From contig OZ024740.1 in assembly GCA_964016885.1 (NCBI GenBank), positions 8,886,450 through 8,950,449 on the forward strand: 64,000 nt of DNA, in the 5' to 3' direction. Shown piece by piece: positions 23,450 to 38,600 of this stretch; position 1 is the stretch's first letter, and every line of letters starts with the position of its first letter. Position numbers and translations under genes: made by a program. The notes below the pieces were generated by a model. The model was not told the DNA's origin. It ran no database searches and worked only from the letters and a program-made list of their open reading frames with translations. The stretch is from Eledone cirrhosa. Its lineage: Eukaryota > Mollusca > Cephalopoda > Octopoda > Eledonidae.

Positions 23450-23857
23450 TTGCATGGTGGTGAGACCTGGGCGCTGAAGGTGGAAAACTTACGTAGATTA
23501 GAGAGAAACGAAGCCTGCATGCTCTGATGGATGTGTAACAGTAATATACGTGAACGACAAAGCATAAATGAATTGAGAGAGAAACTGAGCATAAGAGGAA
23601 TCAAATGCTGTGTGCAGGAGAGGCGGTTGCGCTGGTATGGGCATGCGATGCGTATGAAGGGTGACAGCTGCATAAAAAGGTGCAGAGTACTAGAAGTTGA
23701 TGGAAACCGCGGAGTGGGGAGACCCAAGATGACCTGGGATGAGGTGATAAAAGCCGAACTAACCCAATTACCCCTCTCAAAGACAATGACACACGACCGT
23801 GACTTCTGGCGTCACGAAGTAATACAGAGTACACGACCTCCCATGGGTACATGCTGA
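23450..23857 (+). pseudogene. LINE C-terminal coding remnant with nonsense mutation
   Basis: The frame encodes the last ~135 residues of the type C ORF (LHGGETWALKVENLRRLERNEACML, then WMCNSNIRERQS to the end at a TGA). A C-to-T change turns the CGA codon after EACML into TGA at about 23526, so the frame is broken. Missing upstream domains are due to 5' truncation. This is a dead copy. Confidence 0.88.
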
Positions 23858-24140
23858 AGCATATAAACAATATGCCCCCACACCCCCCACCGCAAGGTGG
23901 TCGTGGAGGTGCCACGGCAAAAAAGCACCCAGCCCACACTGTAAAGTGGACATGTAGGCGCCACGAAAAAGCACCCAGCACTCACTGTAAATGAGGTTGG
24001 TGTTAGGAAGGGCATCCAGCTGTAGAAATCAAGCCAGATCAGTTCCTGTATGAGCAAGGCATGGTCAGCCGACCAGACACTGCACACAACAGGACAACCC
24101 GTCTAACCCATGCTAGCGTGGAAGAACGGACGTAAAACGG
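23450..24140 (+). mobile_element. LINE type C, 5'-truncated
   Basis: The LINE begins mid-ORF at TTGCATGGTGGTGAG (equivalent to about base 287 of the copy at 1-1000) directly after satellite CGATTGG. It ends at GTAAAACGG followed by satellite TTGGTGTGTTAG. Coding remnant and 3' UTR are highly similar to the 1-1000 copy, including the CCACC-GCAA-GGTGG hairpin. It lacks the (TGA)n tail of the other copies. TTGG(T) appears at both junctions and could be a short target duplication. Confidence 0.92.
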
Positions 24141-25619
24141 TTGGTGTGTTAGTTTCTATTGGTATGTCAGTTTCTATTAGTATATCAGTTTTTATTGGTA
24201 TGTTAGTTTCGATTGGTATGTTAGTTCTCGATTTGTATGTCAGTTTCTATTGGTATATCAGTTTCGATTGGTATGTCATTTTCTATTGGTATATCAGTGT
24301 CGATAGGTATCTCAGTTTCGATTGGTATGTCAGTTTCAATTGGTAAGTCAATTTCGATTGGTTTATCAGATTCAATTAGGATGTCAATTTCTATCGGTAT
24401 ATCAGTTTCCATTGGTATATCAGTTTCGATTGGTATGTCAGTTTCGATTTGTGTATCAGTTTCGATTGGTATGTCAGTTTCGATTGGTTTATCAGATTCG
24501 ATTAGTATGTCAATTTCTATTGGTATATCAGTTTCGACTGGTATGTTATTTTCGATTGGTATGTCAGTTTCTATTGGTACATCAGTTTCGATTAGTATAT
24601 CAGTTACTATTTGTATGTCAGTTTCTATTGGTATATCAGTTTTGATTGGTATGTAAGTTTTGATTGGTATATCAGTTTCGATTGGTATGTCAGTTTCGAT
24701 TGGTATGTAAGTTTCGATTAGTGTATCAGTCTCGAATGGTATGTCAGTTTTGATTGGTATATCAGTTTCGATTGGTATATCAGTTTCGATTGGTATGTCA
24801 GTTTCGATTGGTATATCAGTTTCGAATTGTATGTCAGTTTCTATTGGTATATCGGTTTCCATTGGTATATCAGTTTCGATTGGTATTTCAGTTTCTATGG
24901 GTATATCAGTTTCGATTGATATATCAGTTTCGATTAGGATGTCAGTTTCTATTGGTATGTCAGTTTCGATTAGTATATCAGTTTCTATTGGTATGTCAGT
25001 TTCGATTGGTATGTCCGTTTCCATTGTTATGTCAGTTTCGATTGGTATATCAGTTTCGGTTGGTATGTCAGTTTCTATTGGTATATCAGTTTCGATTGGT
25101 ATGTCAGTTTCTATTGGTAAGTCAATTTTGATTAGTATATGAGTTTCTATTGGTATGTCAGTTTCTATTGGTATATCAGTTTTGAATGGTATGTCAGTTT
25201 CGATTGGTATGTCAGTTTGGACAGGTATATCAGTTTCGATTGACATATCAGTTTCGATTAGTATGTCAATTTCGATTGGTATGTCAGTTTCGATTGGTAT
25301 GTCAGTTTCTATTATTATGTCAGTTTCAATTGGTAGATCAGTTTCGATTGCTATGTCAGTTTCGATTTGTATGTCAGTTTCTATTGGTATATCAGTTTCG
25401 ATTGATATGTCAGTTTCTATTGGTATGTCGATTTTGATTAGTATATGAGTTTCTATTGGTATGTCAGTTTCGATTGGTATATCAGTTTCGAATGGTATGT
25501 CAGTTTCGATTGGTATGTCAGTTTGGACAGGTATATCAGTTTCGATTGATATATCAGTTTCGATTAGTATGTCAGTTTCTATTGGTATGTCAGTTTCGAT
25601 TAGTATATCAGTTTAGATT

Positions 25620-28600
25620 GCTATGTTAGTTCTCGATTTGTATGTCAGTTTCGATTCGTATATCAGTTTTGATTGGTATGTCAGTTTCGTTTGGTATGTC
25701 AGTTTCTATTGGAATATCAGTTTCGATTGTTATGTCAGTTTCGATTATTATATCAGTTTCAATTGGTATATCAGTTTTTATTGGTATATCGGTTTCCATT
25801 GGTATATCAGTTTCCATTGGTGTGTCAGTTTCTATTGGTATATCAGTTTCGATTGTTATATCAGTTTCTATTGGTATATCAGTTCCGATTGGTATATCAG
25901 TTTCGATTGGTATGTCAGTTTCGATTAGTATATCGGTTTCTATTTGTATGTCAGTTTCTATTGGTATATCAGTTTCCTTTGGTATATTAGTTTCGATTGG
26001 TATGTCAATTTCGATTGGTATGATTAGTTTCGATTGGTATATCAGATTCGACTGGTATATAATTTCTATTGCTATATCAGTTTCGATTGGTATGTCAATT
26101 TCAATTGGTATATCAGTTTCGATTCGTATGTCAGTTTCTATTGGTATGTCAGTTTCGATTAGTATATCAGTTTCTATTGGTATATAAGTTTTGATTGGTA
26201 TGTCATTTTCGATTGGTATATCAGTTTTGATTGGTATGTCAGTTGCTATTGGTATATCGGTTTCCATTGGTATATCAGTTTCGAATGGTATGTCAGTTTC
26301 TATTGGTATATCAGTTTCTATTGGTATATCAGTTTCGATAGATATATCAGTTTCGATTAGTATGTCAGTTTCTATTGGTATGTCAGATTCGATTAGTATA
26401 TCAGTTTCTAGTGGTATGTCAGTTTCGATTGGTATGTCAGTTTCTATTGGTATATCAGTGTCAATTGGTATATCAGTTTTAATTGGTATGTCAGTTTTAT
26501 TGGTATGTCAATTTCGATTGGTATATCAGTTTCGGTTGGTATGTCAGTTTCGATTGGTAAGTCAGTTTCGATTGGTATGTCAGTTTCAATTGGTTTATCA
26601 GATTCGATTATTATGTCAATTTCTATTCGTATGTCAGTTTCTATTGGTATATCAGTTTCTGTTGGTATGTCAGTTTCTATTGTTATGTCAGTTTCGGTTG
26701 TTATAACAGTTTCGATTGTTATGTCAGTTTCTATTGGTATATCAGTTACGATTGGTATATCAGTTTCGATTGGTATGTCAATTTCGATTGGTATGTTAGT
26801 TTCGATTGGTATGTATGTTTCAATTAGTATATCAGTTACTATTGGTATATCATTTTCTTTTGGTATATCAGTTTCGATTGGTATGTCAGTTTCGATTGGT
26901 ATATCAGATTTGACTGGTATATAATTTCTATTGCTATATCAGTTTCTATTGGTATGTCAGTTTCGATTGGTATGTCACTTTCTATTGGTATATCAGTTTT
27001 GAATCATATGTCATTTTCTATAGGTATGTCAGTTTCGATTAGTATATCAGTTCCTATTGGTATGTCATTTTCGATTGGTATATCAGTTTCGATTGGAATG
27101 TCAGTTTTGATTGGTATGTCAGTTTCGATTGGTATATCAGTTTCGAATGGTATGTCAGTTTGGATAGGTATATCAGTTTCGATTAGTATTTCAGTTTCTA
27201 TTGGTATATCGGTTTCCTTTGGTATATCAGTTTCGAATGGTATGTCAGTTTCTATTGGTATATCAGTTTCGATTGGTATGTCAGTTTGTATTGGTATGTC
27301 AGTGTCTATTGGTATATCAGTTTTAATTGGTATGTCAGTTTTATTGGTATGTCAATTTCGATTGGTATATCAGTTTTGATTGGTATGTCAGTTTCGACTT
27401 GTATGTCAGTTTCGATTGGTATGTCAGTTTCTATTGGTATATCAGTTTCGATTTGTATGTCAGTTTCGATTAGTATATCAGTTTCTATTGGTATGTGAGT
27501 TTCTATTGGTATATCAGGTTCGATTGGTATATCAGTTTCGATAGGTATGTCAATTTCTATTGGTATGTCAGTTTCGCTTGGTATGTCAGTTTCTATTGGT
27601 ATATCAGTTTCTGTTCGTATGTCAGTTTCTATTGGTATGTCAATTTTTATTGGTATATCAGTTTCGATTGGTATATCAGTTTCGATTGGTATGTTAGTTT
27701 CTATTGGTATGTCAGTTTCGATTAGTATATCAGTTTCGAATGGTATGTCAGTTTTTATTGGTATATCAGTTTCGATTGGTATATCAGCTTCGATTGGTAT
27801 GTCAGTTTCGATTGGTATGTCAGTTTTGATTGGTATATCAGTTTCGACTGGTATGTTATTTTCGATTGGTATGTTAGTCCTCGATTTGTATGTCAGTTTC
27901 TATTGGTATATCAGTTTCGATTAGTATAACAGTTTAGATTGGTATATCAGTTTCGATTGGTATGTCAGTATCTATTATTATGTCAGTTTCAATTGGTAGA
28001 TCCGTTTCGATTGTTATGTTATTTTTATTGGTATTTCAGTTTCTATTGGTATATCAGTTTTGGTTGGTATGTCAGTTTCGATTTGTATGTCAGTTTCTAT
28101 TGGTATATCAGTTTCGATTGATATGTCAGTTTCTATTGGTATGTCAATTTTGATTAGTATATGAGTTTCTATTGGTATGTTAGTTTCGATTGGTATATCA
28201 GTTTCGAATGGTGTGTCAGTTTCGATTGGTATGTCAGTTTGGACAGGTATATCAGTTTCGATTGATATATCAGTTTCGATTAGTATGTCAGTTTCTATTG
28301 GTATGTCAGTTTCGATTAGTATATCAGTTTCGATTGCTATGTTAGTTCTTGATTTGTATGTCAGTTTCGATTTGTATATCAGTTTTGATTGGTATGTCAG
28401 TTTCGATTGGTATGTCAGTTTCGATTAGTATATCGGTTTCTATTGGTATGTCAGTTTCTATTGGTATATCAGTTTCCTTTGGTATATTAGTTTCGATTGG
28501 TATGTCAATTTCAATTGGTATGATTAGTTTCGATTGGTATATCAGATTCGACTGGTATATAATTTCTATTGTTATATCAGATTCGATTGGTATATCAGTT

Positions 28601-31600
28601 TCTATTGGTATGTCAGTTTCGATTAGTATATCAGTTTCTATTGGTATATAAGTTTTGATTGGTATGTCATTTTCGATTGGTATATTAGTTTTGATTGGTA
28701 TGTCAGATTCTGTTGGTATATCGGTTTCTATTGGTATATCAGTTTCGAATGGTATGTCAGTTTCTATTGGTATATCAGTTTCTATTGGTATATCAGTTTC
28801 GATAGATATATCAGTTTCGATTAGTATGTCAGTTTCTATTGGTATGTCAGATTCGATTAGTATATCAGTTTCTAGTGGTATGTCAGTTTCGATTGGTATG
28901 TCAGTTTCTATTGGTATATCAGTGTCAATTGGTATATCAGTTTTAATTGGTATGTCAGTTTTATGGGTATGTCAATTTCGATTGGTATATCAGTTTCGGT
29001 TGGTATGTCAGTTTCGATTGGTTAGTCAGTTTCGATTGGTAAGTCAGTTTCGATTGGTATATCAGTTTCGAATGATATGTCAGTTTCGATTGGTATGTCA
29101 GTTTCAATTGGTTTATCAGATTCGATTAGTATGTCAATTTCTATTCGTATGTCAGTTTCGATTGGTATGTCAGTTTCTATTGGCATATCAGTTTCTGTTG
29201 GTATGTCAGTTTCTATTGGTATGTCAGTTTCTATTGATATGTCAGTTTCAATTGGTATATCAGTTTCTATTGGTATGTCAGTTTTATTGGTATGTCAGTT
29301 TTGGTTGGTATATCAGTTTCGATTGTTATGTCAGTTTCTATTGGTATATCAGTTTCGACTGGTATGTTAGTTTCTATTGGTATGTCAGTTTCGATTAGTA
29401 TATCAGTTTCTATTGGTATATCAGTTTCGATTGGTATGTCAGTTTCGATTAGTGTATCAGTTTCTATTGGTATATCAGTTTCTATTGGTATATCAGTTTC
29501 GATAGATATATCAGTTTCCATTGGAATGTCAGTTTCGATTGGTATGTCAGTTTCGATTGGTATATCAGTTTCGATTGGTATGTCAGTTTCTATTGGTATG
29601 TCAGTGTCTATTGGTATATCAGTTTTAATTGGTATGTTAGTTTTATTGGTATGTCAATTTCGATTTGTATATCAGTTTCGGTTGGTATGTCAGTTTCGAT
29701 TGGTATGTCAGACTCTATTGGTATGCCAGTTTTGATTGGTATGTCAGTTTCGACTTGTATGTCAGTTTCGATTGGTATGTCAGTTTCTATTGGTATATCA
29801 GTTTCGATTTGTATGTCAGTTTCGATTAGTATATCAGTTTCTATTGGTATGTGAGTTTCAATTGGTATATCAGTTTCGATTGGTATGTCAATTTCTATTG
29901 GTACGTCAGTTTCGATTGGTATGTCAGTTTCTATTGGTATATCAGTTTCTGTTCGTATGTCAGTTTCTATTGGTATGTCAATTTTTATTGGTATATCATT
30001 TTCGATTGGTATATAAGTTTCGATTGGTATGTTAGTTTCTATTGGTATGTCAGTTTCGATTAGTATATCAGTTTCGAATGGGATGTCAGTTTTTATTGGT
30101 ATATCAGTTTCGATTGGTATATCAGCTTCGATTGGTATGTCAGTTTCGATTGGTATGTCAGTTTTGATTGGTATATCAGTTTCGACTGGTATGTCAGTTT
30201 CTATTGGTATATCAGTTTCGATTAGTATATCAGTTACTATTTGTATGTCTGCTTCTATTGGTATATCAGTTTCGATTGGTACGTCAGTTTCGATTGGTAT
30301 ATCAGTTTCGATTGGTATGTCAGTTTCGATTGGTATGTAAGTTTCGATTAGTATATCAGTTTCGTATGGTATGTCAGTTTTGATTGGTATATCAGTTTTG
30401 ATTGGTATATCAGTTTCGATTGGTATGTCAGTTTCTATTATTATGTCAGTTTCAATTGGTAGATCCGTTTCGATTGTTATGTTAGTTTTATTGGTATTTC
30501 AGTTTCTATTGGTATATAAGTTTCGGTTGGTATGTCAGTTTCGATTTGTATGTCAGTTTCTATTGGTATATTAGTTTCGATTGGTATGTCAGTTTCTATT
30601 GGTATGTCAATTTTGATTAGTATATGAGTTTCTATTGGTATGTCAGTTTCGATTGGTATATCAGTTTTCAATGGTATGTCAGTTTCGATTGGTATGTCAG
30701 TTTGGACAGGTATATCAGTTTCGATTGACATATCAGTTTTGATTACTATGTCAGTTTCTATTGGTATGTCAGTTTCGATTGGTATGTCGGTTTCTATTGG
30801 TATGTCAGTTTCGATTAGTATATCAGTTTCGATTGCTATGTTAGTTCTCGATTTGTATGTCAGTTTCGATTTGTATATCTGTTTTGATTGGTATGTCAGT
30901 TTCGATTGGTATGTCAGTTTCGATTGGTATGTCAGTTTCTATTAGAATATCAGTTTTGATCGTTATGTCAGTTTCGATTATTATATCACTTTCTATTGGT
31001 ATATCAGTTTATGTTGGTATATCAGTTTCCATTGGTATATCAGTTTCCATTGGTGTGTCAGTTTCTATTGGTATATCAGTTTCGATTGTTATATCAGTTT
31101 CTATTGGTATATCAGTTCTGATTGGTATATCAGTTTCGATTGGTATGTCAGTTTCGATTAGTATATCGGTTTCTATTTGTATGTCAGTTTCTATTGGTAT
31201 ATCAGTTTCCTTTGGTATATTAGTTTCGATTGGTATGTCAATTTCAATTGATATGATTAGTTTCGATTGGTATATCAGATTCGACTGGTATATAATTTCT
31301 ATTGCTATATCAGTTTCGATTGGTATGTCAATTTCTATTGGTATATCAGTTTCGATTCGTATGTCAGTTTCTATTGGTATGTCAGTTTCGATTAGTATAT
31401 CAGTCTCTATTGGTATATAAGTTTTGATTGGTATGTCATTTTCGATTGGTATATCAGTTTTGATTGGTATCTCAGTTTCTATTGGTATATCGGTTTCCAT
31501 TGGTATATCAGTTTCGAATGGTATGTCAGTTTCTATTGGTATATCAGTTTCTATTGGTATATCAGTTTCGATAGATATATCAGTGTCGATTAGTATGTCA

Positions 31601-32260
31601 GTTTCTATTGCTATGTCAGATTCGATTAGTATATCAGTTTCTAGTGGTATGTCAGTTTCGATTGGTATGTCAGTTTCTATTGGTATATCAGTGTCAATTG
31701 GTATATCAGTTTTAATTGGTATGTCAGTTTTATTGGTATGTCAATTTCGATTGGTATATCAGTTTCGGTTGGTATGTCAGTTTCGATTGGTAAGTCAGTT
31801 TCGATTGGTATATCAGTTTCTGTTGGTATGTCAGTTTCTATTGGTATGTCACTTTCTATTGGTATGTCAGTTTCGGTTGGTATATCAGTTTCGATTGTTA
31901 TGTCAGTTTCTATTGGTATATCAGTTTCGACTGGTATGTTAGTTTCTATTGGTATGTCAGTTTCGATTAGTATATCAGTTTCTATTGGTATATCAGTTTC
32001 GATTGGTATGTCAGTTTCGGTTAGTGTAGCAGTTACTATTTGTATGTCAGTTTCTATTGGTATATCAGTTACGATTGGTATATCAGTTTCGATTGGTATG
32101 TCAATTTCGATTGGTATGTTAGTTTCGATTGGTATGTATGTTTCAATTAGTATGTCAGTTTCTATTGGTATATCATTTTCCTTTGGTATATCAGTTTCGA
32201 TTGGTATTTCAGTTTCGATTGGTATATCAGATTCGACTGGTATATAATTTCTATTGCCAT
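25620..32260. repeat. ~2.5-2.7-kb higher-order repeat, about 2.5 copies
   Basis: A distinctive order recurs: TTAGTTCTCGATTTG, GGTTTCC pairs, TTTCCTTTGGTATATTAG, then ATGATTAGTTTCGATTGG followed by AGATTCGACTGG and TATAATTTC. The ATGATTAG landmark lies near 26020, 28522 and 31254 (spacings about 2.50 and 2.73 kb), and again near 33052 and 36692. Each copy is followed by the TTTTGATTGGTATGTCATTTTC segment (about 26187, 28651, 31420). Copies differ by indels of whole units. Confidence 0.75.
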
Positions 32261-32649
32261 ATCAGTTTCTATTGGTATGTCAGTTTCGATTGGTATGTCA
32301 ATTTCTATTGGTATATCAGTTTTGATTCATATGTCATTTTCTATAGGTATGTCAGTTTCGATTGGTATATCAGTTTCTATTGGTATGTCAGGCTCTATTG
32401 ATAAATAAGTTTCGATTGGTATGTCATTTTCGATTGGTATATCAGTTTCGATTGGAATGTCAGTTTGGATAGGTATATCAGTTTTGATTAGTATTTCAGT
32501 TTCTATTGGTATATCGGTTTCCATTGGTATATCAGTTTCGAAATGGTATGTCAGTTTCTATTGGTATATCAGTTTCTATTGGTATATCAGTTTCGATAGA
32601 TATATCAGTTTCGATTAGTATGTCAGTTTCTATTGGTATATCAGATTCA

Positions 32650-35600
32650 ATTAGCATATCACTTTCTATTGGAATGTCAGTTTCGATTGGTATATCAGTT
32701 TCTATTCGTATATCAGTTTCGATTGGTATGTCAGTTTCTATTGGTATGTCAGTGTCAATTGGTATATCAGTTTTAATTGGTATGTCAGTTTTATTGGTAT
32801 GTCAATTTTGATTGGTATATCAGTTTTCGGTTGGTATGTCAGTTTCGATTGGTATGTCAGATTCTATTGGTATACCAGTTTTTATTGGTATGTCAGTTTC
32901 GACTTGTATGTCAGTTTCGCTTGGTATGTCAGTTTCTATTGGTATATCAGTTTCGATTTGTATATCAGTTTCGATTGGTATGTCAGTTTCTATTGGTATA
33001 TCAGTTTTCTTTGGTATATTAGTTTCGATTGGTACGTCAATTTCAATTGGTATGATTAGTTTCGATTGGGATATCAGATTCGACTGGTATATAATTTCTA
33101 TTGTTATATCAGTTTCGATTGGTATGTTCAATTTTTATTGGTATATCAGTTTCGATTCGTATGTCAGTTTCTATTGGTATGTCAGTTTCGATTAGTATAT
33201 CAGTTTCTATTGGTATATAAGTTTCGATTGGTATGTCATTTTCGATTGGTATATCAGTTTCGATTGGTATGTCAGTTTCTATTGGTATATTGGTTTCCAT
33301 TGGTATATCAGTTTCGAATGGTATGTCAGTTTCTATTCGTATATCAGTTTCTATCGGTATATCAGTTTCGATAGATATATCAGTTTCGATTAGTATGTCA
33401 GTTTCTATTGGTATGTCAATTTCGATTGGTATATCAGTTTCGGTTGGTATGTCAGTTTCGTTGGTAAGTCAGTTTCGATTGGTATATCAGTTTCGAATGA
33501 TATGTCAGTTTCGATTGGTATGTCAGTTTCAATTGGTTTATCAGATACGATTAGTATGTCAATTTCTATTGGTATATCAGTTTCTGTTGGTATGTCAGTT
33601 TCTATTGGTATATCAGTTTCAGTTGGTATGTCAGTTTCTATTGGTATGTCAGTTTCTATTGGTATGTCAGTTTTATTGGTATGTCAGTTTCGGTTGGTAT
33701 ATTAGTTTCGATTGGTATGTCAATTTCGATTGGTATGTCAGTTTCGATTGGTATGTCTGTTTCGATTGGTATGTCAGTTTGGATAGGTATATCAGTTTCG
33801 ATTAGTATGTCAGTTTCTATTGGTATATCGGTTTCCATTGGTATATCAGTTTCGAATGGTATGTCAGATTCTTTTTGGTATATCAGTTTCTATTGGTTTA
33901 TCAGATTCGATTAGTATGTCAATTTCTATTGGTATATCAGTTTCTGTTGGTATATCAGTATCTATTGGTATGTCAGTTTTTATTGGTATATCAGTTTCGA
34001 TTGGTATATATCAGTTGCTATTGGTATATCAGTTTCGAATGATATGTCAGTTTCTTTTTGGTATATCAGTTTCTATTGGTATGTCAGTTTCGTTTGGTAT
34101 ATCAGTTTCGAATGATATGTCAGTTTCGATTGGTATGTCAGTTTCAATTGGTTTATCAGATTCGATTAGTATGTCAATTTCTATTGGTATGTCAGTTTCG
34201 ATTGGTATGTCAGTTTCTATTGGTATATCAGTTTCTGTTGGTATGACAGTTTCTATTGGTATGTCAGTTTTTATTGGGATATCAGTTTCGATTGGTATAT
34301 CAGTTTCGATTAGTATATCAGTTACTATTTGTATATCAGTTTCTATTGGTACATCAGTTTCGATTGGTATGTCAATTTCGATTGGTATATCAGTTTCGAT
34401 TAGTATATCAGTTACTATTTGTATATCAGTTTCTATTGGTATATCAGTTTCGATTGGTATGTCAGTTTTGATTGGTATATCAGTTTTGATTGGTATATCA
34501 GTTTCGATTGGTATGTCAGTTTCTATGGGTATATCAGTTTCTATTTTTATGTCAGTTTAAATTGGTATGTCAGTTTCTATTGGTATATCTATTTCGATTG
34601 ATAAATCAGTTTTAATTAGTATGTCAGTTTCTATTGGTATGTCAGTTTCGATTAGTATATCAGTTTCGATTGTTATGTAAGTTTTATTGGTATATCAGTT
34701 TCGGTGGGTAGGTTAGTTTCGATTGGTATGTCAGTTTCTATTGGTATATCAGTTACGATTGGTATGTCAGTTTCTATTGGTATGTCAATTTTGATTAGTA
34801 TATGAGTTTCTATTGGTATGTCTGTTTCGATTGGTATATGAGTTTCGAATGGTATGTCAGTTTCGATTGGTATGTCAGTTTGGATTAGTATGTCATTTTC
34901 TATTGTTATGTCATTTTCGATTAGAATATCAGTTTCGATTGCTATGTTAGTTCTCGATTTGTATGTCAGTTTCTATTTGTATATCAGTTTTGACTGCTAT
35001 GTCAGTTTCGATTGGTATGTCAGTTTCTATTGGAATATCAGTTTCGATTAGTATATCGGTTTCCATTGTTATATCAGTTTCCATTGGTGTGTCAGTTTCT
35101 ATTGGTATATCAGTATCGATTGGTATGTCAGTTTTGATTGGTATGTCAGTTTCTATTCGTATATCAGTTTCGATTGGTATATCAGTTTCTATTGGTATAT
35201 CAGTTCCGATTGGTATATCAGTTTCGATTGGTATGTCAGTTTCGATTAGTATATCTGTTTCTATTGGTATGTCAGTTTCTATTGGTATATCAGTTTCCTT
35301 TGGTATATCAGATTCGACTGGTATAAAATTTCTATTGCTATATCAGTTTCGATTGGTATGTCAATTTCTATTGGTATATCAGTTTCGATTCGTATGTCAG
35401 TTTCTATTGGTATGTCAATTTCAATATGTATATCAGTTTCGGTTGGTATATCAGTTTCGATTGGTAAGTCAGTTTCGATTGGTATATCAGTTTCGAGTGA
35501 TATGTCAGTTTCGATTGGTATGTCAGTTTCAATTGGTTTATCAGATTCGATTAGTATGTCAATTTCTATTGGTATGTCAGTTTCGATTGGTATGTCAGTT

Positions 35601-38600
35601 TCTATTGGTATATCAGTTTCTGTTGGTATGTCAGTTTCTATTGGTATGTCAGTTTTTATTGGGATATCAGTTTCGATTGGTATATCAGTTTTCGATTGGT
35701 ATGTTAGTTTCGATTGGTATGTCAGTTTCGATTGGTATATCAGTTTCGATTGTTATGTCAGTATCTATTGGTGTATCAGTTTCGACTGGTTTGTTAGTTT
35801 CTATTGGTATGTCAGTTTCGATTAGTATATCAGTTTAGATTGGTATGTCAGTTTCGATTGGTATGTCAGTTTCGATTGGTATGTAAGTTGCGATTAGTAT
35901 ATCAGTTTCCATTGGAATGTCAGCTTCGATTGGTATGTCAGTTTCTATTGGTTTATCAGATTCGATTAGTATGTCAATTTCTATTGGTATGTCAGTTTCC
36001 ATTGGTATATCAGTTTTGATTCATATGTCAGTTTCTATTGGTATGTCAGATTCGATTATTATATCAGTTTCCATTGGAATGTCAGTTTCGATTGGTATGT
36101 CAATTTCTATTGGTTTATCAGATTCGATTAGTATGTCAATTTCTATCGGTATATCAGTTTCTATTGGTATATCAGTTTCGATTGGTATGTCAGTTTCTAT
36201 TGGTATATCAGTTTCTATTGGTATATCAGTTTCGATAGATATATCAGTTTCGATTAGTATGTCAGTTTCTATTGGTCTGTCAGATTCGATTAGCATATCA
36301 CTTTCTATTGGAATGTCAGTTTCGATTGGTATGTCAGTTTCTATTCGTATATCAGTTTCGATTGGTATGTCAGTTTCTATTGGTATGTCAGTGTCAATTG
36401 GTATATCAGTTTTAATTGGTATGTCAGTTTTATTGGTATGTCAATTTCGATTGGTATATCAGTTTTCGGTTGGTATGTCAGTTTCGATTGGTATGTCAGA
36501 TTCTATTGGTATACCAGTTTTTATTGGTATGTCAGTTTCGACTTGTATGTCAGTTTCGCTTGGTATGTCAGTTTCTATTGGTATATCAGTTTCGATTTGT
36601 ATATCAGTTTCTATTGGTATGTCAGTTTCGATTGGTATATCAGTTTTCTTTGGTATATTAGTTTCGATTGGTACGTCAATTTCAATTGGTATGATTAGTT
36701 TCGATTGGTATATCAGATTCGACTGGTATATAATTTCTATTGCTATATCAGTTTCGATTGGTATGTTCAATTTTTATTGGTATATCAGTTTCGATTCGTA
36801 TGTCAGTTTCTATTGGTATGTCAGTTTCGATTAGTATATCAGTTTCTATTGGTATATAAGTTTCGATTGGTATGTCATTTTCGATTGGTATATCAGTTTC
36901 GATTGGTATGTCAGTTTCTATTGGTATATCGGTTTCCATTGGTATATCAGTTTCGAATGGTATGTCAGTTTCTATTCGTATATCAGTTTCTATCGGTATA
37001 TCAGTTTCGATAGATATATCAGTTTCGATTAGTATGTCAGTTTCTATTGGTATGTCAGTTTCGTTGGTAAGTCAGTTTCGATTGGTATATCAGTTTCGAA
37101 TGATATGTCAGTTTCGATTGGTATGTCAGTTTCAATTGGTTTATCAGATACGATTAGTATGTCAATTTCTATTGGTATATCAGTTTCTGTTGGTATGTCA
37201 GTTTCTATTGGTATATCAGTTTCAGTTGGTATGTCAGTTTCTATTGGTATGTCAGTTTCTATTGGTATGTCAGTTTTGATTAGTGTATCAGTTACTATTT
37301 GCATGTCAGTTTCTATTGGTATATCAGTTTCGATTGGTATATTAGTTTCGATTGGTATGTCAATTTCGATTGGTATGTCAGTTTCGATTGGTATGTCTTT
37401 TTCGATTGGTATGTCAGTTTGGATAGGTATATCAGTTTCGATTAGTATGTCAGTTTCTATTGGTATATCGGTTTCCATTGATATATCAGTTTCGAATGGT
37501 ATGTCAGTTTCTTTTTGGTATATCAGTCTCTATTGGTTTATCAGATTCGATTAGTATGTCAACTTCTATTGGTATGTCAGTTTCGATTGGTATGTCAGTT
37601 TCTATTGGTATATCAGTTTCTGTTGGTATGTCAGATTCTATTGTTATGTCAGTTTTTATTGGTATATCAGTTTCGATTGGTATATATCAGTTGCTATTGG
37701 TATATCAGTTTCGAATGATATGTCAGTTTCTTTTTGGTATATCAGTTTCTATTGGTATGTCAATTTCAATATTTATATCAGTTTCGGTTGGTATATCAGT
37801 TTCGATTGGTAAGTCAGTTTCGTTTGGTATATCAGTTTCGAATGATATGTCAGTTTCGATTGGTATGTCAGTTTCAATTGGTTTATCAGATTCGATTAGT
37901 ATGTCAATTTCTATTGGTATGTCAGTTTCGATTGGTATGTCGGTTTCTATTGGTATATCAGTTTCTGTTGGTATGTCAGTTTCTATTGGTATGTCAGTTT
38001 TTATTGGGATATCAGTTTCGATTGGTATATCAGTTTCGATTAGTATATCAGTTACTATTTGTATATCAGTTTCTATTGGTATATCAGTTTCGATTGGTAT
38101 GTCAATTTCGATTGGTATATCAGTTTCGATTGGTATGTCAGTTTCGATTGGTATGTAAGTTTCGATTAGTATATCAGTTTCGTATGGTATGTCAGTTTTG
38201 ATTGGTATATCAGTTTCGATTGGTATGTCAGTTTCGATTGGTATATCAGTTTCGATTAGTATGTCAGTTGCTATTGGTATATCGGTTTCCATTGGTATAT
38301 CAGTTTCGATTGGTATTTCAGTTTCTATGGGTATATCAGTTTCTATTTTTATGTCAGTTTAAATTGGTATGTCAGTTTCTATTGGTATATCTATTTCGAT
38401 TGATATATCAGTTTTAATTAGTATGTCAGTTTCTATTGGTATGTCAGTTTCGATTAGTATATCAGTTTCGATTGTTATGTAAGTTTTATTGGTATTTCAG
38501 TTTCGATTGGTATATCAGTTTCGGTTGGTATGTTAGTTTCGTTTGGTATGTCAGTTTCTATTGGTATATCAGTTTCGATTGGTATGTCAGTTTCTATTGG

